From assembly GCF_001625085.1 (NCBI RefSeq), contig NZ_BDAW01000022.1, forward strand, positions 82,217 through 146,216: 64,000 bases of DNA. The letters run 5' to 3'. The first letter of the stretch is position 1, and every line of letters begins with the position of its first letter. The translations under genes and the position numbers were made by a program. Under the pieces are notes generated by a model that saw nothing but the letters and a program-made list of their open reading frames with translations, was not told where the DNA came from and did no database searches. Below, piece by piece: positions 18,560 through 27,007 of this stretch. Source of the stretch: Nocardia acidivorans NBRC 108247 (GTDB taxonomy: Bacteria > Actinomycetota > Actinomycetes > Mycobacteriales > Mycobacteriaceae).

Positions 18560-20110
18560 GTGAGTGTGCCGGCCGTGGTGATCGCCGCACCTGCCTCGGG
18601 TAGCGGAAAGACCACTCTCGCAACCGGATTGATCGGTGCGCTACGGCGCGCCGGACATCGGGTCGCACCGTTCAAGGTGGGCCCCGACTATATCGATCCG
18701 GGCTATCACGGCCTGGCCGCCGGACGCCCCGGCCGCAATCTGGATCCGGTGCTCTGCGGCCCCGAACGCGTTGTCCCGCTGTACCGTCACGGCAGCGCCG
18801 ACTGCGATATCGCCGTGGTCGAAGGCGTCATGGGCCTGTTCGACGGCCGCATCAACGACAACAACGCCGACCCCATCGCCGAGGGTTCCACCGCCCAGAT
18901 CGCCGCCATGCTCGGCGCCCCGGTAATCCTGGTCGTCGACGCCCGCGGCCACAGCCAGAGCCTGGCCGCCCTCCTCCACGGGTTCGCCACCTACGACAGC
19001 GGAATCCGTTTGGGCGGAGTCATTCTCAACCGCGTAGGCAGCGAACGCCACGAACAGGTCCTGCGCGCCGCCTGCGCCCGAGTCGGCCTCCCCGTCCTGG
19101 GCGCCCTCCCGCGCCTGGCCGAACTAGCGGTCCCGTCAAGACATCTCGGCCTGATCCCCGCGGTTGAGCACGGCTCCGCCGCCCACTCCGCCGTGGACGC
19201 CATGACGGATCTCGTCGCCGCCCACATAGACCTCCCCGCCGTGGTCGCCCTGGCCGGCTCCCGAACCTCCGGTCCGGCTTGGGATCCGCGCGCCGAACTG
19301 CGCGAGGCCGCCGAACTCGGAGTTGTCGCCGGACTCACCGTCGTCACGCAGATCGGCGGCACCGCTGAATCAGGCACTGGCGTAGGCAGTTTCGTCGATA
19401 TTCCGGAACCGAGCACGGGCGGCGATATCGCGGAGGCCGCGCCGACGAATGTCACCGAAGGTGTATCAGCCGAGCGAAGCGATGGCCCGGTGATCGCCGT
19501 GGCAGGCGGCGCAGCCTTCACCTTCGGCTACGCCGAGCACCGCGAACTCCTGGAGGCCGGAGGAGCCCGGGTGGTGGTCTTCGACCCCGCCCGCGACGAA
19601 CTCCCCACCGGCACAGCGGGTCTCGTCATTCCCGGCGGCTTCCCCGAGGAGCACGCCGCCGATCTCGCCGCGAATACCCCACTGCTGGCGGCAATCGCCG
19701 ACCAGGCGAGCCGGGGCCTGCCCATCCACGCCGAATGCGCGGGCCTGCTCTACCTGACCCGCTCCCTCGACGGCCACCGCATGGCCGGAGTGATCGAGGT
19801 GGATGCCGAGTTCGGTCCCCGCCTCACCCTCGGCTACCGAGATGCCGTGGCCCTCACCGACTCTCCCCTCTGGAAAGCGGGCGAACGAGTCCGAGGCCAC
19901 GAATTCCACCGCACCCGCCTGGCCACCCCACCCACCACCCCGGCCGCCTGGGCCTGGCGTGCCCCCTCCGGCGAAACAGTCCGCGAAGGCGCAACCCTCC
20001 ACAACGTCCACGCCTCCTACCTCCACACCCACCCCGCCGGAAACCCCACCGCCATAGCCCGCTTCGTCACCGCCGCGAAAACCTTCGCCAGCACCCGCAC
20101 TCCGGCATGA
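18560..20110 (+). CDS. cobB: cobyrinic acid a,c-diamide synthase
   Basis: A 516-residue CobB/CbiA that amidates the a- and c-carboxylates of (hydrogeno)byrinic or cobyrinic acid using glutamine and ATP. The N-terminal P-loop IAAPASGSGKTTLATGL is followed by FKVGPDYIDPGYH, characteristic of the family. The C-terminal amidotransferase domain has its nucleophile in IHAECAGLLYL, and NVHASYLHTHPAG near the end carries the His. GTG 18560 is preferred because GGAGG lies six bases upstream. A short insert around residues 265-310, rich in Thr/Gly/Glu, separates the domains. The stop overlaps the next ATG (ATGA), so downstream reading is coupled. Confidence 0.95.
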   Translation: MSVPAVVIAAPASGSGKTTLATGLIGALRRAGHRVAPFKVGPDYIDPGYHGLAAGRPGRNLDPVLCGPERVVPLYRHGSADCDIAVVEGVMGLFDGRINDNNADPIAEGSTAQIAAMLGAPVILVVDARGHSQSLAALLHGFATYDSGIRLGGVILNRVGSERHEQVLRAACARVGLPVLGALPRLAELAVPSRHLGLIPAVEHGSAAHSAVDAMTDLVAAHIDLPAVVALAGSRTSGPAWDPRAELREAAELGVVAGLTVVTQIGGTAESGTGVGSFVDIPEPSTGGDIAEAAPTNVTEGVSAERSDGPVIAVAGGAAFTFGYAEHRELLEAGGARVVVFDPARDELPTGTAGLVIPGGFPEEHAADLAANTPLLAAIADQASRGLPIHAECAGLLYLTRSLDGHRMAGVIEVDAEFGPRLTLGYRDAVALTDSPLWKAGERVRGHEFHRTRLATPPTTPAAWAWRAPSGETVREGATLHNVHASYLHTHPAGNPTAIARFVTAAKTFASTRTPA

Positions 20111-20250
20111 CCCGCTCCAACCGGCTGCCCGACGCACCGTGCGCTGTCGCCGCCATCGACCCCGAACGACCATCCGGGCGCGAATTCCGCTCCCGCCCAG
20201 AGAGTGTTGACACGGAGCCGGACCGAGGGTCGCCGGGCGTGAGCGCATGA
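20107..20250 (+). CDS. short ATGA-coupled ORF between cobB and cobE
   Basis: A 47-residue reading frame whose ATG overlaps the cobB stop (ATGA at 20107) and whose stop overlaps the cobE start (ATGA at 20247). The product (MTRSNRLPDAPCAVAAIDPE...) is polar, rich in Arg, Pro and Ser, and shows no domain. The double four-base overlap would carry ribosomes from cobB to cobE. It may therefore be a coupling relay rather than a functional protein. It could also be chance, as no homologue is known to me. Confidence 0.45.
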   Translation: MTRSNRLPDAPCAVAAIDPERPSGREFRSRPESVDTEPDRGSPGVSA

Positions 20251-20630
20251 CATCCCGCGACCTCCCACCCGGCCCCTACGCGGTGGGGATCGGGCTGCGC
20301 GCGGGAGTGGAAGCCGCCATCATCGCCGCTGCTGTCCGAGAATGCCTGGGCGATTTGAAGATCGCATGCCTGGCAACGGTCGATCGTCGCGCGGATGAGC
20401 CGGGGCTCGTAGGCGCGGCGCAACTGCTCGGAGTGCCGGTCGTGGTATTCCCCGCCGATCAGCTGGCCCAGGTCGCGGTGCCGAATCCCTCGGCCCGTAC
20501 CGCTGAGGCACTCGGCACGCCCAGCGTCGCGGAGGCCGCCGCCCTCTTGGCCTCGCAGGGCGGCGAACTGGCCGTGCCGAAAACCGTTATCAGCGGAATT
20601 ACCCTGGCCGCCGCATTGATTCGCGATTGA
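20247..20630 (+). CDS. cobE: CobE/CbiG C-terminal domain protein
   Basis: A 127-residue protein matching the CobE / CbiG C-terminal domain: YAVGIGLRAGVEAAIIAAAVREC at the start, LATVDRRADEPGLVGAAQLLGVPVVVF in the middle, and VAEAAALLASQGGELAVPKTVISGITLAAAL at the end. CbiG opens the delta-lactone of precorrin/cobalt-precorrin 5A. CobE is the stand-alone form linked to aerobic cobalamin synthesis and its precise step is less clear. It ends the chelatase-cobO-cobB block and is translationally coupled through a short ORF to cobB. Confidence 0.85.
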   Translation: MTSRDLPPGPYAVGIGLRAGVEAAIIAAAVRECLGDLKIACLATVDRRADEPGLVGAAQLLGVPVVVFPADQLAQVAVPNPSARTAEALGTPSVAEAAALLASQGGELAVPKTVISGITLAAALIRD

Positions 20631-20689
20631 TCCCGAAGCCGTCGCCGTGATGGGCCATCTCACCAGACTGAGCCGCTAGTGATTCCAAC

Positions 20690-20779
20690 CGTCACCCCGG
20701 CATGCTTTTGGCCGGGATCCACACAGGCTGTGCTCGAGTATGTTTCGGCGGATCCCGGCCAAGAACCGCAGTATCACCG
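20690..20779. repeat. intergenic palindromic repeat family 1, decayed right arm
   Basis: The left arm GTCACCCCGGCATGC...GGCCGGGATCCACAC is well kept. The right arm is reduced to GGATCCCGGCC AAGAACCGCAG. It occupies the gap between cobE and the convergent 20962 gene; the rest of that 330-bp gap shows nothing else. Confidence 0.72.
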
Positions 20780-20961
20780 GCTCATGCCGCGATGGTCGGC
20801 GGCTGGCACTTGATGTCCAGGTGCCTTCGCGTCGCGATCCCGGGTGCCCGTGCGGCCTCGGCGGGAAATGGGTCCGCCGCGCTCGCCGACTGGTTGGGGT
20901 ATCGGCGGGCGCGGCGGGGGAGCGGGTCACGCGCGGGTGGCTCGCTCGATTCGGAGTGGGG

Positions 20962-22083
20962 TCAGGGGGCTACCGAACCCCAGTCGGCGAAGCCGGTGGG
21001 GTCGTGGCGGCCGAGGGAGCCGTGTTCGAACAGGCCCCAGCCCTCGGCGTCGCCGCAGCGGGCTTTGCCGACGTGGTCGATGACGCCGAAGGGGATGCGG
21101 CCCGCGTGGGCGGGATCGGTGAGGTTGTAGACCTTGCTTTCGGACCAGTCGCGGCCCTTCCACTGGCCGTGCTGCCAGTCCGGGTCGCCGCCGTAACCCG
21201 CGCCGACGTGCAGGGCGATGAAGGTGCCCGCTTCGACCTCCACCTCCAGGGGCTTACCGTCGGGGGTGGTGAGTTCCAGGCGCAGCGCGGTGGGGATGCG
21301 GGTGCCGGACTTGTAGGTGAGATGCACTCGCGGCCAACCCAATTGCTCGATGCGCCCGTCATGCCAAATGCGGGTGGCGTCGTTGAGGGTGCGGAAGCCG
21401 TTGGGCTCCTCCTGCACGATGACGATGATCGAGAAGTCGTCGAAGCGCAGCGGCACGTACAGCCACCAGAAGCCCTCGGAGGGTTCGGATGCCCCGCGTC
21501 CCGGCGGATCGGATTCCCCGACCGGGCGGATACCCCAGGACCGGTCTCGCGTCCCCATCCAGCTCGACGGATCGACGGTGAAGTCGGTGCCGTCCACATG
21601 CAGTGTGCCGGACCAGGATCCGACCTGCGCGAAGCGCTGCGCCTCGATCATCGCCTTGTTCATGCCGGTGATGATGGTGTGCGCCTCCTCCTGCACGACC
21701 GGGAACGAACCCTCCCAGGTCATATCGAAGGACAGATCGTCGTGCTCGCAGATCACCCGCAGCTTGCGCAGCGGCTCGATCACCTCGATGCGGTAACCGC
21801 CGACCGCGAGATCCAGCCCGCGCTGTTCCAGCGCATCGGAGAATCGCACAGCGTGCTGGATATCCCCGCGCCGCACGGTGGCGAACGCATCGGTCACACC
21901 GAGATTCGGGTACACGCCGAACCCGGTGACCAGCATCAGATCACCGCCGGTGTCGATGGCGTTGTAATAGCTGCGGTCGTAGAAGTTCTTGTCGCTGCTG
22001 GCAACTCGCGCCATCGGCTGCGGAGTCTGGTGGATCGGGTATTCGTCCAGAGGACCGATCATGGGTCGCATTTGATCTCTCAA
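20962..22083 (-). CDS. conserved protein paired with phosphotransferase, function unknown
   Basis: A 373-residue protein with no signal peptide or membrane segment, rich in Trp and beta-type sequence (FDMTWEGSFPVV, TRDRSWGIRPVGES, GFWWLYVPLRFDDFSIIVIVQEEPNG, WPRVHLTYKSGTR). It resembles the actinobacterial family now split into DUF7064/DUF7065 (from memory), which are lipocalin-like tandem beta domains found beside phosphotransferase-like proteins. Its start overlaps the stop of the upstream phosphotransferase gene (ATGA), so the two are made together and probably work on one substrate, perhaps a hydrophobic or steroid-like one. No catalytic motif was identified. Confidence 0.72.
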   Translation of the reverse strand: MRDQMRPMIGPLDEYPIHQTPQPMARVASSDKNFYDRSYYNAIDTGGDLMLVTGFGVYPNLGVTDAFATVRRGDIQHAVRFSDALEQRGLDLAVGGYRIEVIEPLRKLRVICEHDDLSFDMTWEGSFPVVQEEAHTIITGMNKAMIEAQRFAQVGSWSGTLHVDGTDFTVDPSSWMGTRDRSWGIRPVGESDPPGRGASEPSEGFWWLYVPLRFDDFSIIVIVQEEPNGFRTLNDATRIWHDGRIEQLGWPRVHLTYKSGTRIPTALRLELTTPDGKPLEVEVEAGTFIALHVGAGYGGDPDWQHGQWKGRDWSESKVYNLTDPAHAGRIPFGVIDHVGKARCGDAEGWGLFEHGSLGRHDPTGFADWGSVAP

Positions 22084-23213
22084 TCCCAGGCGTAGGTGCC
22101 GTCGAGGAGCGCCTCGAGCAGTTTGCGGTGCATGACGTAGTCGTCGCGGTCGGCGGTATCGGTGTCCTCGCCGAAATGGATCATGCGGCGCTTGATGCGG
22201 GCCATGACGATGCCGTGCCGCAGTGCCGCGTAGGTGAGATACCAGTCCAGATCCCGCACGGTATGCCCGGTGTACTCCTGGTACAGCTTCTCGATATCGC
22301 TGCGGCGCAGGAAGTCCGGGAGTCCGGGCTGATCGAACTGGGTGGCGATATCCTGGAAGAACCGGTGAATCAGGATGGGCCAGGCCACATCCAGCTCGCG
22401 CGGCCCGATGGCGGCCATCTCCCAGTCCAGCACCGCGGCGGTCTCACCGGTATCCTCGGAGAACATGATGTTGCCCGGTCGCGCGTCTCCCCAGCTGAGC
22501 ACATCCGGTCCGGAGTCGCCCGGCCAGTTCTGCTCCAGATACTCGAAGGCGCGCTCCAGCAGCGGGATTCGGAATCCGTCATTGGCCAGCGCCCAGTTGT
22601 ACCACCGCTTCTGCGCCTCGAAGTGCCGGCGCAGCGCCGACCCCTCGCCGTGCAGCATGGGGAACTTCTCCTCGGGATTCTCGATCCCGTGCACCTTGGC
22701 GATGGCCTCGACCGTCTTGCGGGTGATCTCCAACCGCTCCTCGGGGGTGGAGTCGAAGACCCAGCCGAAGAACACGTACGGCGGATTATCTTCCGCCACA
22801 CGGCCGTTCACCCGTCGCATGACGAAGAACGGCGAGCCGAGGATGGCGGCGTCGCTCTCCATCCAGCACAGCGGCGGCACCGGAATATCGGTGGCCTCGG
22901 CGACCCCGGCCATGACGGCGTATTGGGTCTCCAGGTCGTAGTTCTCGAAGACCGGGAAGGCGCTCTGCTCCGGCGGCATCCTGGCCACGAAGGAGCCGCC
23001 CGCGGCTTCGCCGTCCTTGGTCCACTCGGCCTCGAACAGCAGTGTGGTGCTGGACATGCCACCCGCCTGCGGTTTGGTCAGCGACGTCACGCGCGGCGCG
23101 TCATCGGCGTCGACCTTGGTGGCGAGCCACGCCGCCAGCTGCTCCGCGAGTTGATCATTGTCCCGGTCCGAGACGGTGAGTTCCCATCTCTGGTTGGGGT
23201 CCTCGGCCGACAT
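22080..23213 (-). CDS. aminoglycoside-phosphotransferase-like family protein
   Basis: A 377-residue APH/choline-kinase-fold protein. The N-lobe has LTKPQAGGMSSTTLLFEAEW (nucleotide loop) and GSFVARMPPE with the putative Lys position filled by Arg. The C-lobe has the catalytic segment VLSWGDARPGNIMFSE, where the usual H-G-D reads W-G-D, and the metal Asp in AAVLDWEMAAIGPRELDVAW. This form is typical of the actinobacterial phosphotransferase family near lipid-catabolic genes rather than of antibiotic-resistance enzymes. It is translationally coupled to the 20962 gene. The promoter region is shared with the divergent 23513 gene and contains palindromes (23288-23317). Confidence 0.85.
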   Translation of the reverse strand: MSAEDPNQRWELTVSDRDNDQLAEQLAAWLATKVDADDAPRVTSLTKPQAGGMSSTTLLFEAEWTKDGEAAGGSFVARMPPEQSAFPVFENYDLETQYAVMAGVAEATDIPVPPLCWMESDAAILGSPFFVMRRVNGRVAEDNPPYVFFGWVFDSTPEERLEITRKTVEAIAKVHGIENPEEKFPMLHGEGSALRRHFEAQKRWYNWALANDGFRIPLLERAFEYLEQNWPGDSGPDVLSWGDARPGNIMFSEDTGETAAVLDWEMAAIGPRELDVAWPILIHRFFQDIATQFDQPGLPDFLRRSDIEKLYQEYTGHTVRDLDWYLTYAALRHGIVMARIKRRMIHFGEDTDTADRDDYVMHRKLLEALLDGTYAWD

Positions 23214-23287
23214 TCATTTCCTCCTGCAGTGGAAAGACAGGCGTGCCAGCGCGGGTCCGGGCCGGTGGGCTCGTTTGTGACGCGATT

Positions 23288-23317
23288 AACACGGTGTTCC
23301 GAAATGTAACGTGTTCC
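23288..23317. promoter_or_regulatory. palindrome and direct repeat in divergent promoter region
   Basis: AACACgGTGTT (23288-23298) is a perfect palindrome. GTGTTCC occurs at 23294 and again at 23311, 17 bp apart. The site lies 75-104 bp upstream of the phosphotransferase start and faces the 23513 gene. A regulator-binding site is plausible; none is identified. Confidence 0.4.
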
Positions 23318-23512
23318 AGGCCGACTGTGCAGGGGTTCGGCGTGCGAGTACCGGTGAATGGGATGTGTCTCGACGCTGAATCTGGTAAGTCGCTAGTGCT
23401 GGCACGTAGTCCTGAAGGCGTACCTCGCTCCCGCACCGCAGGGGTAAACCCGGAGCGGGAAACGCGACCTCGGGTTCTTCCGGAACGGCGCCCGCGATTC
23501 CTACGCTCGGAA

Positions 23513-23908
23513 GTGAGTGATTCCGAACTCTTCGGCGTCTGGAATGTCACGGAGGTCACCCGCGACGGCCAGTCGGTGCCACCGCTGCTCACCGATGAGA
23601 CCCGTTGGCGGCGCGTCATTTTCGACAATCCGCAGTACGCCGAGTGCCAGAGTATGAATGACAGCCTGACCTTGGTGCTGACCGAATACGACACCGGCGC
23701 ACACCATCTCACCATGAGCGCGCCCACCGGCACGGACCCGCGCGCGACATCCACCTACGAGCGCCCCGCGCAGGACCGCCTGATCCTGACCGGTGAACTC
23801 GACGGCCATCCGGTGACCATGACCCTCACCCTGGTGGACGCCGATCGAATGCCGGTGCGGCAGGGCGGATTACACCTCATCCAGGATGAACCCGACGGTG
23901 TGCGGTAA
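23513..23908 (+). CDS. conserved hypothetical, lipocalin-like
   Basis: A 131-residue product from GTG 23513 (SDSELFGVWNVTEVTRDGQSVPPLLTDETRWRRVIFDNP...). It has alternating beta-type strands and conserved-looking Trp and Asp positions (RWRRVIFDNP, LTMTLTLVDADRMPV). The G-x-W start followed by beta strands recalls lipocalin-like or DUF domains sometimes attached to the end of membrane proteins. No membrane segment precedes it here, so it is either free-standing or a detached C-terminal domain. Sequence upstream in the same frame to 23243 is not protein-like. Its stop is 7 bp from the convergent lipase-like gene. Confidence 0.6.
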   Translation: MSDSELFGVWNVTEVTRDGQSVPPLLTDETRWRRVIFDNPQYAECQSMNDSLTLVLTEYDTGAHHLTMSAPTGTDPRATSTYERPAQDRLILTGELDGHPVTMTLTLVDADRMPVRQGGLHLIQDEPDGVR

Positions 23909-23914
23909 CCGGTT

Positions 23915-24901
23915 TCAGTTCGGAATATCGCCGATCTGATTGGCCCAGTTGGGATTCGGGGCGAAGAACTCGCCCCGGGTCATGAAGGCGCGCAGGGCAT
24001 CGGCACGACCCAGCAACTGCCCCGCCAGCCAGGCGGTCGGATAACCGAGGTACCCGTACACCCCCGTAGTGCAGGGGAACGATGCCCGCGCGCAATCCGG
24101 TTGCCCCTGCACATCATTGTGATTCGGCCCGACGAGTGTGCCCCACACCTTGGGAATCGCCGCCGGAATCGCCTCGTAGTACGCCTGCATCGATTGCGGT
24201 CCGATAACCTGCCGGGGCAGCGCCTGCGTGGACGGTGAGATCAGGAAGTCCGAGGAGCCGTTCACCAGGAATACCGAACCCCCGGTCAATCTCCCGGTAT
24301 CCGGGCACCGGGATCCCGTCGCGCAGAGGAGCTGAATGGGTAATTCGATCGGCACCACGGTCTTGATCCGCCCACCCGAATCGGTCATGGCATTGAGCGC
24401 TCCGGTCGCACCCTGCGAATGCCCCACCGCCCCAATCGCATTCGGGTCGAGGTGATTGTGGAAGATGCTCGCCGGGTCGGCGGCCTCGTCCAAGAGGAAG
24501 TCCACGGCCCCGCCGATATCCACCCCCGAACCGGTCCGCTGATTCTCGGTGGCGATCACCACGAACCCCCAGGACGCCAAATGCGTGAGCAGATAGGCGT
24601 ATTGGCTCGGCGCCGCATCGGTGCCGTCACCCCAGGTGATGATCGGATGCCGGAATCCGCCCGCCCCGATATCCGTCGGATACCAGATGTCATACGCCGC
24701 ACCCGTGGAATCGCAACAGCCGAATGCCTTTCGCGCGGTCACCGCCCACGGTCCGGGCTGTGCGAAGGTCGCCTCGACCCCGATCGCCGGAACATACGGG
24801 TCCAACCAGGTGGCGTGCCTGTCGGCCGCGGCGGGCGCGGCACACGGCAGCAGTAGAGCGGTCACCACAGCGAGTATTCGAGCGACGACGCGGCGAGTCA
24901 T
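23915..24901 (-). CDS. secreted lipase/cutinase-like alpha/beta-hydrolase
   Basis: A 328-residue exported hydrolase. Residues 1-27 are a signal peptide (TRRVVARILAVVTALLLPCAAPAAADR). The mature enzyme has FRHPIITWGDGTDAAPSQY (oxyanion region), the nucleophile elbow IGAVGHSQGATGAL with catalytic Ser, NGSSDFLISPSTQ with the acid, and GPNHNDVQG with the His. Cys pairs (FGCCDSTG, LLCATGSRC, PDCARASFPC) suggest disulfides. This pattern fits the PET-hydrolase/triacylglycerol-lipase-like group of actinobacteria. ATG 24901 is chosen because the signal peptide begins there; the frame upstream is not coding. Substrate unproven. Confidence 0.85.
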   Translation of the reverse strand: MTRRVVARILAVVTALLLPCAAPAAADRHATWLDPYVPAIGVEATFAQPGPWAVTARKAFGCCDSTGAAYDIWYPTDIGAGGFRHPIITWGDGTDAAPSQYAYLLTHLASWGFVVIATENQRTGSGVDIGGAVDFLLDEAADPASIFHNHLDPNAIGAVGHSQGATGALNAMTDSGGRIKTVVPIELPIQLLCATGSRCPDTGRLTGGSVFLVNGSSDFLISPSTQALPRQVIGPQSMQAYYEAIPAAIPKVWGTLVGPNHNDVQGQPDCARASFPCTTGVYGYLGYPTAWLAGQLLGRADALRAFMTRGEFFAPNPNWANQIGDIPN

Positions 24902-24994
24902 AGCGAAAGAGCATAGAAAACCGCGGGTCGATTGCCCGGCAGACGCACGGGCCGCCCGGGAATTCGCATGCGGCGCACACCGTTTACAACACTC

Positions 24995-25399
24995 GTGACG
25001 ACACTCCCCGAGGATCTGAAGAGTCATATCGACAAGTCGAACGTCTTTGCCACGGTGGCGACGCTCGGCAAGGACGGACAACCCCATCTCACCGTGGTAT
25101 GGCTCATTCGTGAAGGCGACGAACTGGTCTTCTCCACCACGGTGACGCGTCAGATGTACCGCAACCTGGCTCGTGACCCGCGCGCGACGGTCATGATCAA
25201 CCCGCCGGAGAACCCGTACGTCTACGCCGAGATCCGGGGCACGGTGGCCTTCGAACCCGATCCGGAGCGCGCGCTGCCGAACCGGATCTCGCATAAGTTC
25301 ACCGGTAAGCCCTACGCCGAATTCAATCCCGCCTCGGTCAATGATTCCGAGCGAGTGATCGTGCGCATCACTCCCGCCAAGGTCATGAGCCGCATCTGA
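24995..25399 (+). CDS. PPOX-class F420/FMN-dependent split-barrel oxidoreductase
   Basis: A 134-residue pyridoxamine-5'-phosphate-oxidase-like split-barrel protein. VFATVATLGKDGQPHLTVVWLIREGDELVFSTTVTRQMYRNLARDPRATVMI is the cofactor-binding core typical of the actinobacterial F420-dependent (FDOR-B) group, followed by YAEIRGTVAFE. The closing strands end VIVRITPAKVM. Members bind F420, FMN or haem-breakdown products; the choice cannot be made here. Start: GTG 24995 or ATG 24968; neither has a strong ribosome-binding site. It is divergent from the secreted hydrolase across about 90 bp. Confidence 0.85.
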   Translation: MTTLPEDLKSHIDKSNVFATVATLGKDGQPHLTVVWLIREGDELVFSTTVTRQMYRNLARDPRATVMINPPENPYVYAEIRGTVAFEPDPERALPNRISHKFTGKPYAEFNPASVNDSERVIVRITPAKVMSRI

Positions 25400-25531
25400 C
25401 ACCGGTGCGCGAGGCGCTCGTTACCGGCACCACCCCGGCGGTGAACGGGCCGCGGTGCGGTCTGTAACGGTTGCCGTGCGAAGGCCGGGCGATTGTCGGG
25501 TTCGTCCGGCCACGCCGTAGGCTCAATCCTT

Positions 25532-26803
25532 GTGCCACACACGTCAGCCGCATCCGATGAACAGCCCGCCGGGGATCCGAACTACCTGGTCGGGCTCGAT
25601 TTGAACGGCCGCCGCGTCGTTGTCGTCGGCGGCGGGACCGTCGCGCAGCGACGGCTCGGACTGCTCATCGCCTCCGGCGCCGACGTACATGTGATCAGCC
25701 GCGAGGCCACCCCGGCCGTGGAGGGTATGGCCACCTCCGGGCAGATCACCCTGGAGCTTCGGGGGTACGCCGACGGCGATCTCGACGGCGCGTGGTACGC
25801 CATGACCTGCACCGATGAACCCGAAACCAATGCCGCCGTGGTCGAAGAGGCCACCCGCAGGCGGATCTTCTGCGTCCGCGCCGACAATGCCCGGCTCGGC
25901 ACCGCCGTCACCCCCGCCACCGCGCGCTACGACGGTATGAGCCTGGGCGTGCTCGCGGGCGGTCAGCACCGGCGTTCGGCCGCGGTGCGCAACGCCCTGC
26001 TCGAGGCGCTGCAATCCGGTGTGGTGACCGATGATTCGGCCCCCGTCACCCCCGGCGTCGCGCTGGTCGGCGGCGGTCCCGGCGACCCCGATCTGATCAC
26101 CGTGCGCGGCCGTCGACTGCTGGCCCGCGCGAATCTCGTTGTCGCGGACCGGCTCGCGCCGCCCGAGCTGCTGGCCGAACTCGGTCCGGAGGTCGAGGTG
26201 GTGGACGCGGCCAAGATTCCGTACGGCCGGGCCATGGCGCAGGAGGCCATCAATACCGCGCTCATCGAGGGCGCGAAGGCGGGCAAGTTCGTGGTCCGCC
26301 TCAAGGGCGGCGACCCGTACGTCTTCGGCCGCGGTTACGAGGAGCTCGAAGCCTGCGTCGACGCCGGTATCCCGGTGACGGTCGTGCCCGGTGTCACCAG
26401 TGCCATCTCGGTGCCCGCGCTGGCCGGAATCCCGGTCACCCATCGCGGTGTCACCCATGAATTCGTCGTGGTCAGCGGGCATATCGCCCCGGATCATCCG
26501 GATTCGCTGGTCGATTGGCCCGCACTGGCGAAACTGCGCGGCACCCTCGTTCTGCTGATGGCCGTCGAGCGCATCGACAAGTTCGCCGCCGCTCTGCTCG
26601 CCGGCGGCCGCGCCGCGGACACCCCGGTCACCATCGTCCAGGAGGGCAGCCTGCGCACCCAGCGCATTGTCCGCGCCGACCTCTCGACCGTCGCCGATCG
26701 TGTTCGCGCCGAAGGCATTCGCCCCCCGGCCATCATCGTCATCGGCCCGACGGCCGGTTTCACCGCCGGAGCCCCGGAGAACACCGCCGCCGAAGCGCAC
26801 TGA
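25532..26803 (+). CDS. cobA: fused siroheme synthase N-domain / uroporphyrinogen-III C-methyltransferase
   Basis: A 423-residue bifunctional protein of CysG type. The N-terminal 165 residues are the precorrin-2 dehydrogenase/ferrochelatase module (LNGRRVVVVGGGTVAQRRLGLLIASGADV, with the NAD motif G-G-G-x-V). The remainder is the SAM-dependent methyltransferase (GVALVGGGPGDPDLITVRGRRLL, VRLKGGDPYVFGRGYEEL, PGVTSAISVPALAGIPVTHRG) making precorrin-2. It supplies both siroheme and cobalamin branches. In actinobacteria this fused form is usually annotated cobA or cysG. GTG 25532 is taken as the start because the conserved N-terminus follows closely. It is separate from the other cobalamin loci in this window. 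Confidence 0.93.
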   Translation: MPHTSAASDEQPAGDPNYLVGLDLNGRRVVVVGGGTVAQRRLGLLIASGADVHVISREATPAVEGMATSGQITLELRGYADGDLDGAWYAMTCTDEPETNAAVVEEATRRRIFCVRADNARLGTAVTPATARYDGMSLGVLAGGQHRRSAAVRNALLEALQSGVVTDDSAPVTPGVALVGGGPGDPDLITVRGRRLLARANLVVADRLAPPELLAELGPEVEVVDAAKIPYGRAMAQEAINTALIEGAKAGKFVVRLKGGDPYVFGRGYEELEACVDAGIPVTVVPGVTSAISVPALAGIPVTHRGVTHEFVVVSGHIAPDHPDSLVDWPALAKLRGTLVLLMAVERIDKFAAALLAGGRAADTPVTIVQEGSLRTQRIVRADLSTVADRVRAEGIRPPAIIVIGPTAGFTAGAPENTAAEAH

Positions 26804-26833
26804 CACCATGTGCGGGGCTGGATCTTTCGCCCC

Positions 26834-26927
26834 CCGCCACACCGGCATGCTTTCGGCCGGGATCCACACCGGCAATGTTCCAGCGGTTTTCAATGGATCC
26901 CGGCCAAAACCGCGCCGGGATGACGGG
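26834..26927. repeat. intergenic palindromic repeat family 1
   Basis: The left arm CCGGCATGC TTTCGGCCGGGATCCA and right arm TGGATCCCGGCC...CGCCGGGATGACGG enclose GGCAATGTTCCAGCGG. The inner twelve and outer ten or so bases of the arms pair well; the middle does not. It lies between cobA and the MFS gene. Confidence 0.82.
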
Positions 26928-27007
26928 GTGGGTGGCACCGCTATCACGGCGTCCTTCGCGCGAAGCTCACCCGGTTGGGTGTGGCGGGTATCCATTACAG
27001 TGTCGGG

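Noticed and set aside
22080..23213. Antibiotic-resistance phosphotransferase
   Set aside because: The W-G-D-A-R-P-G-N loop and coupling to a lipocalin-like gene are typical of non-resistance actinobacterial members.
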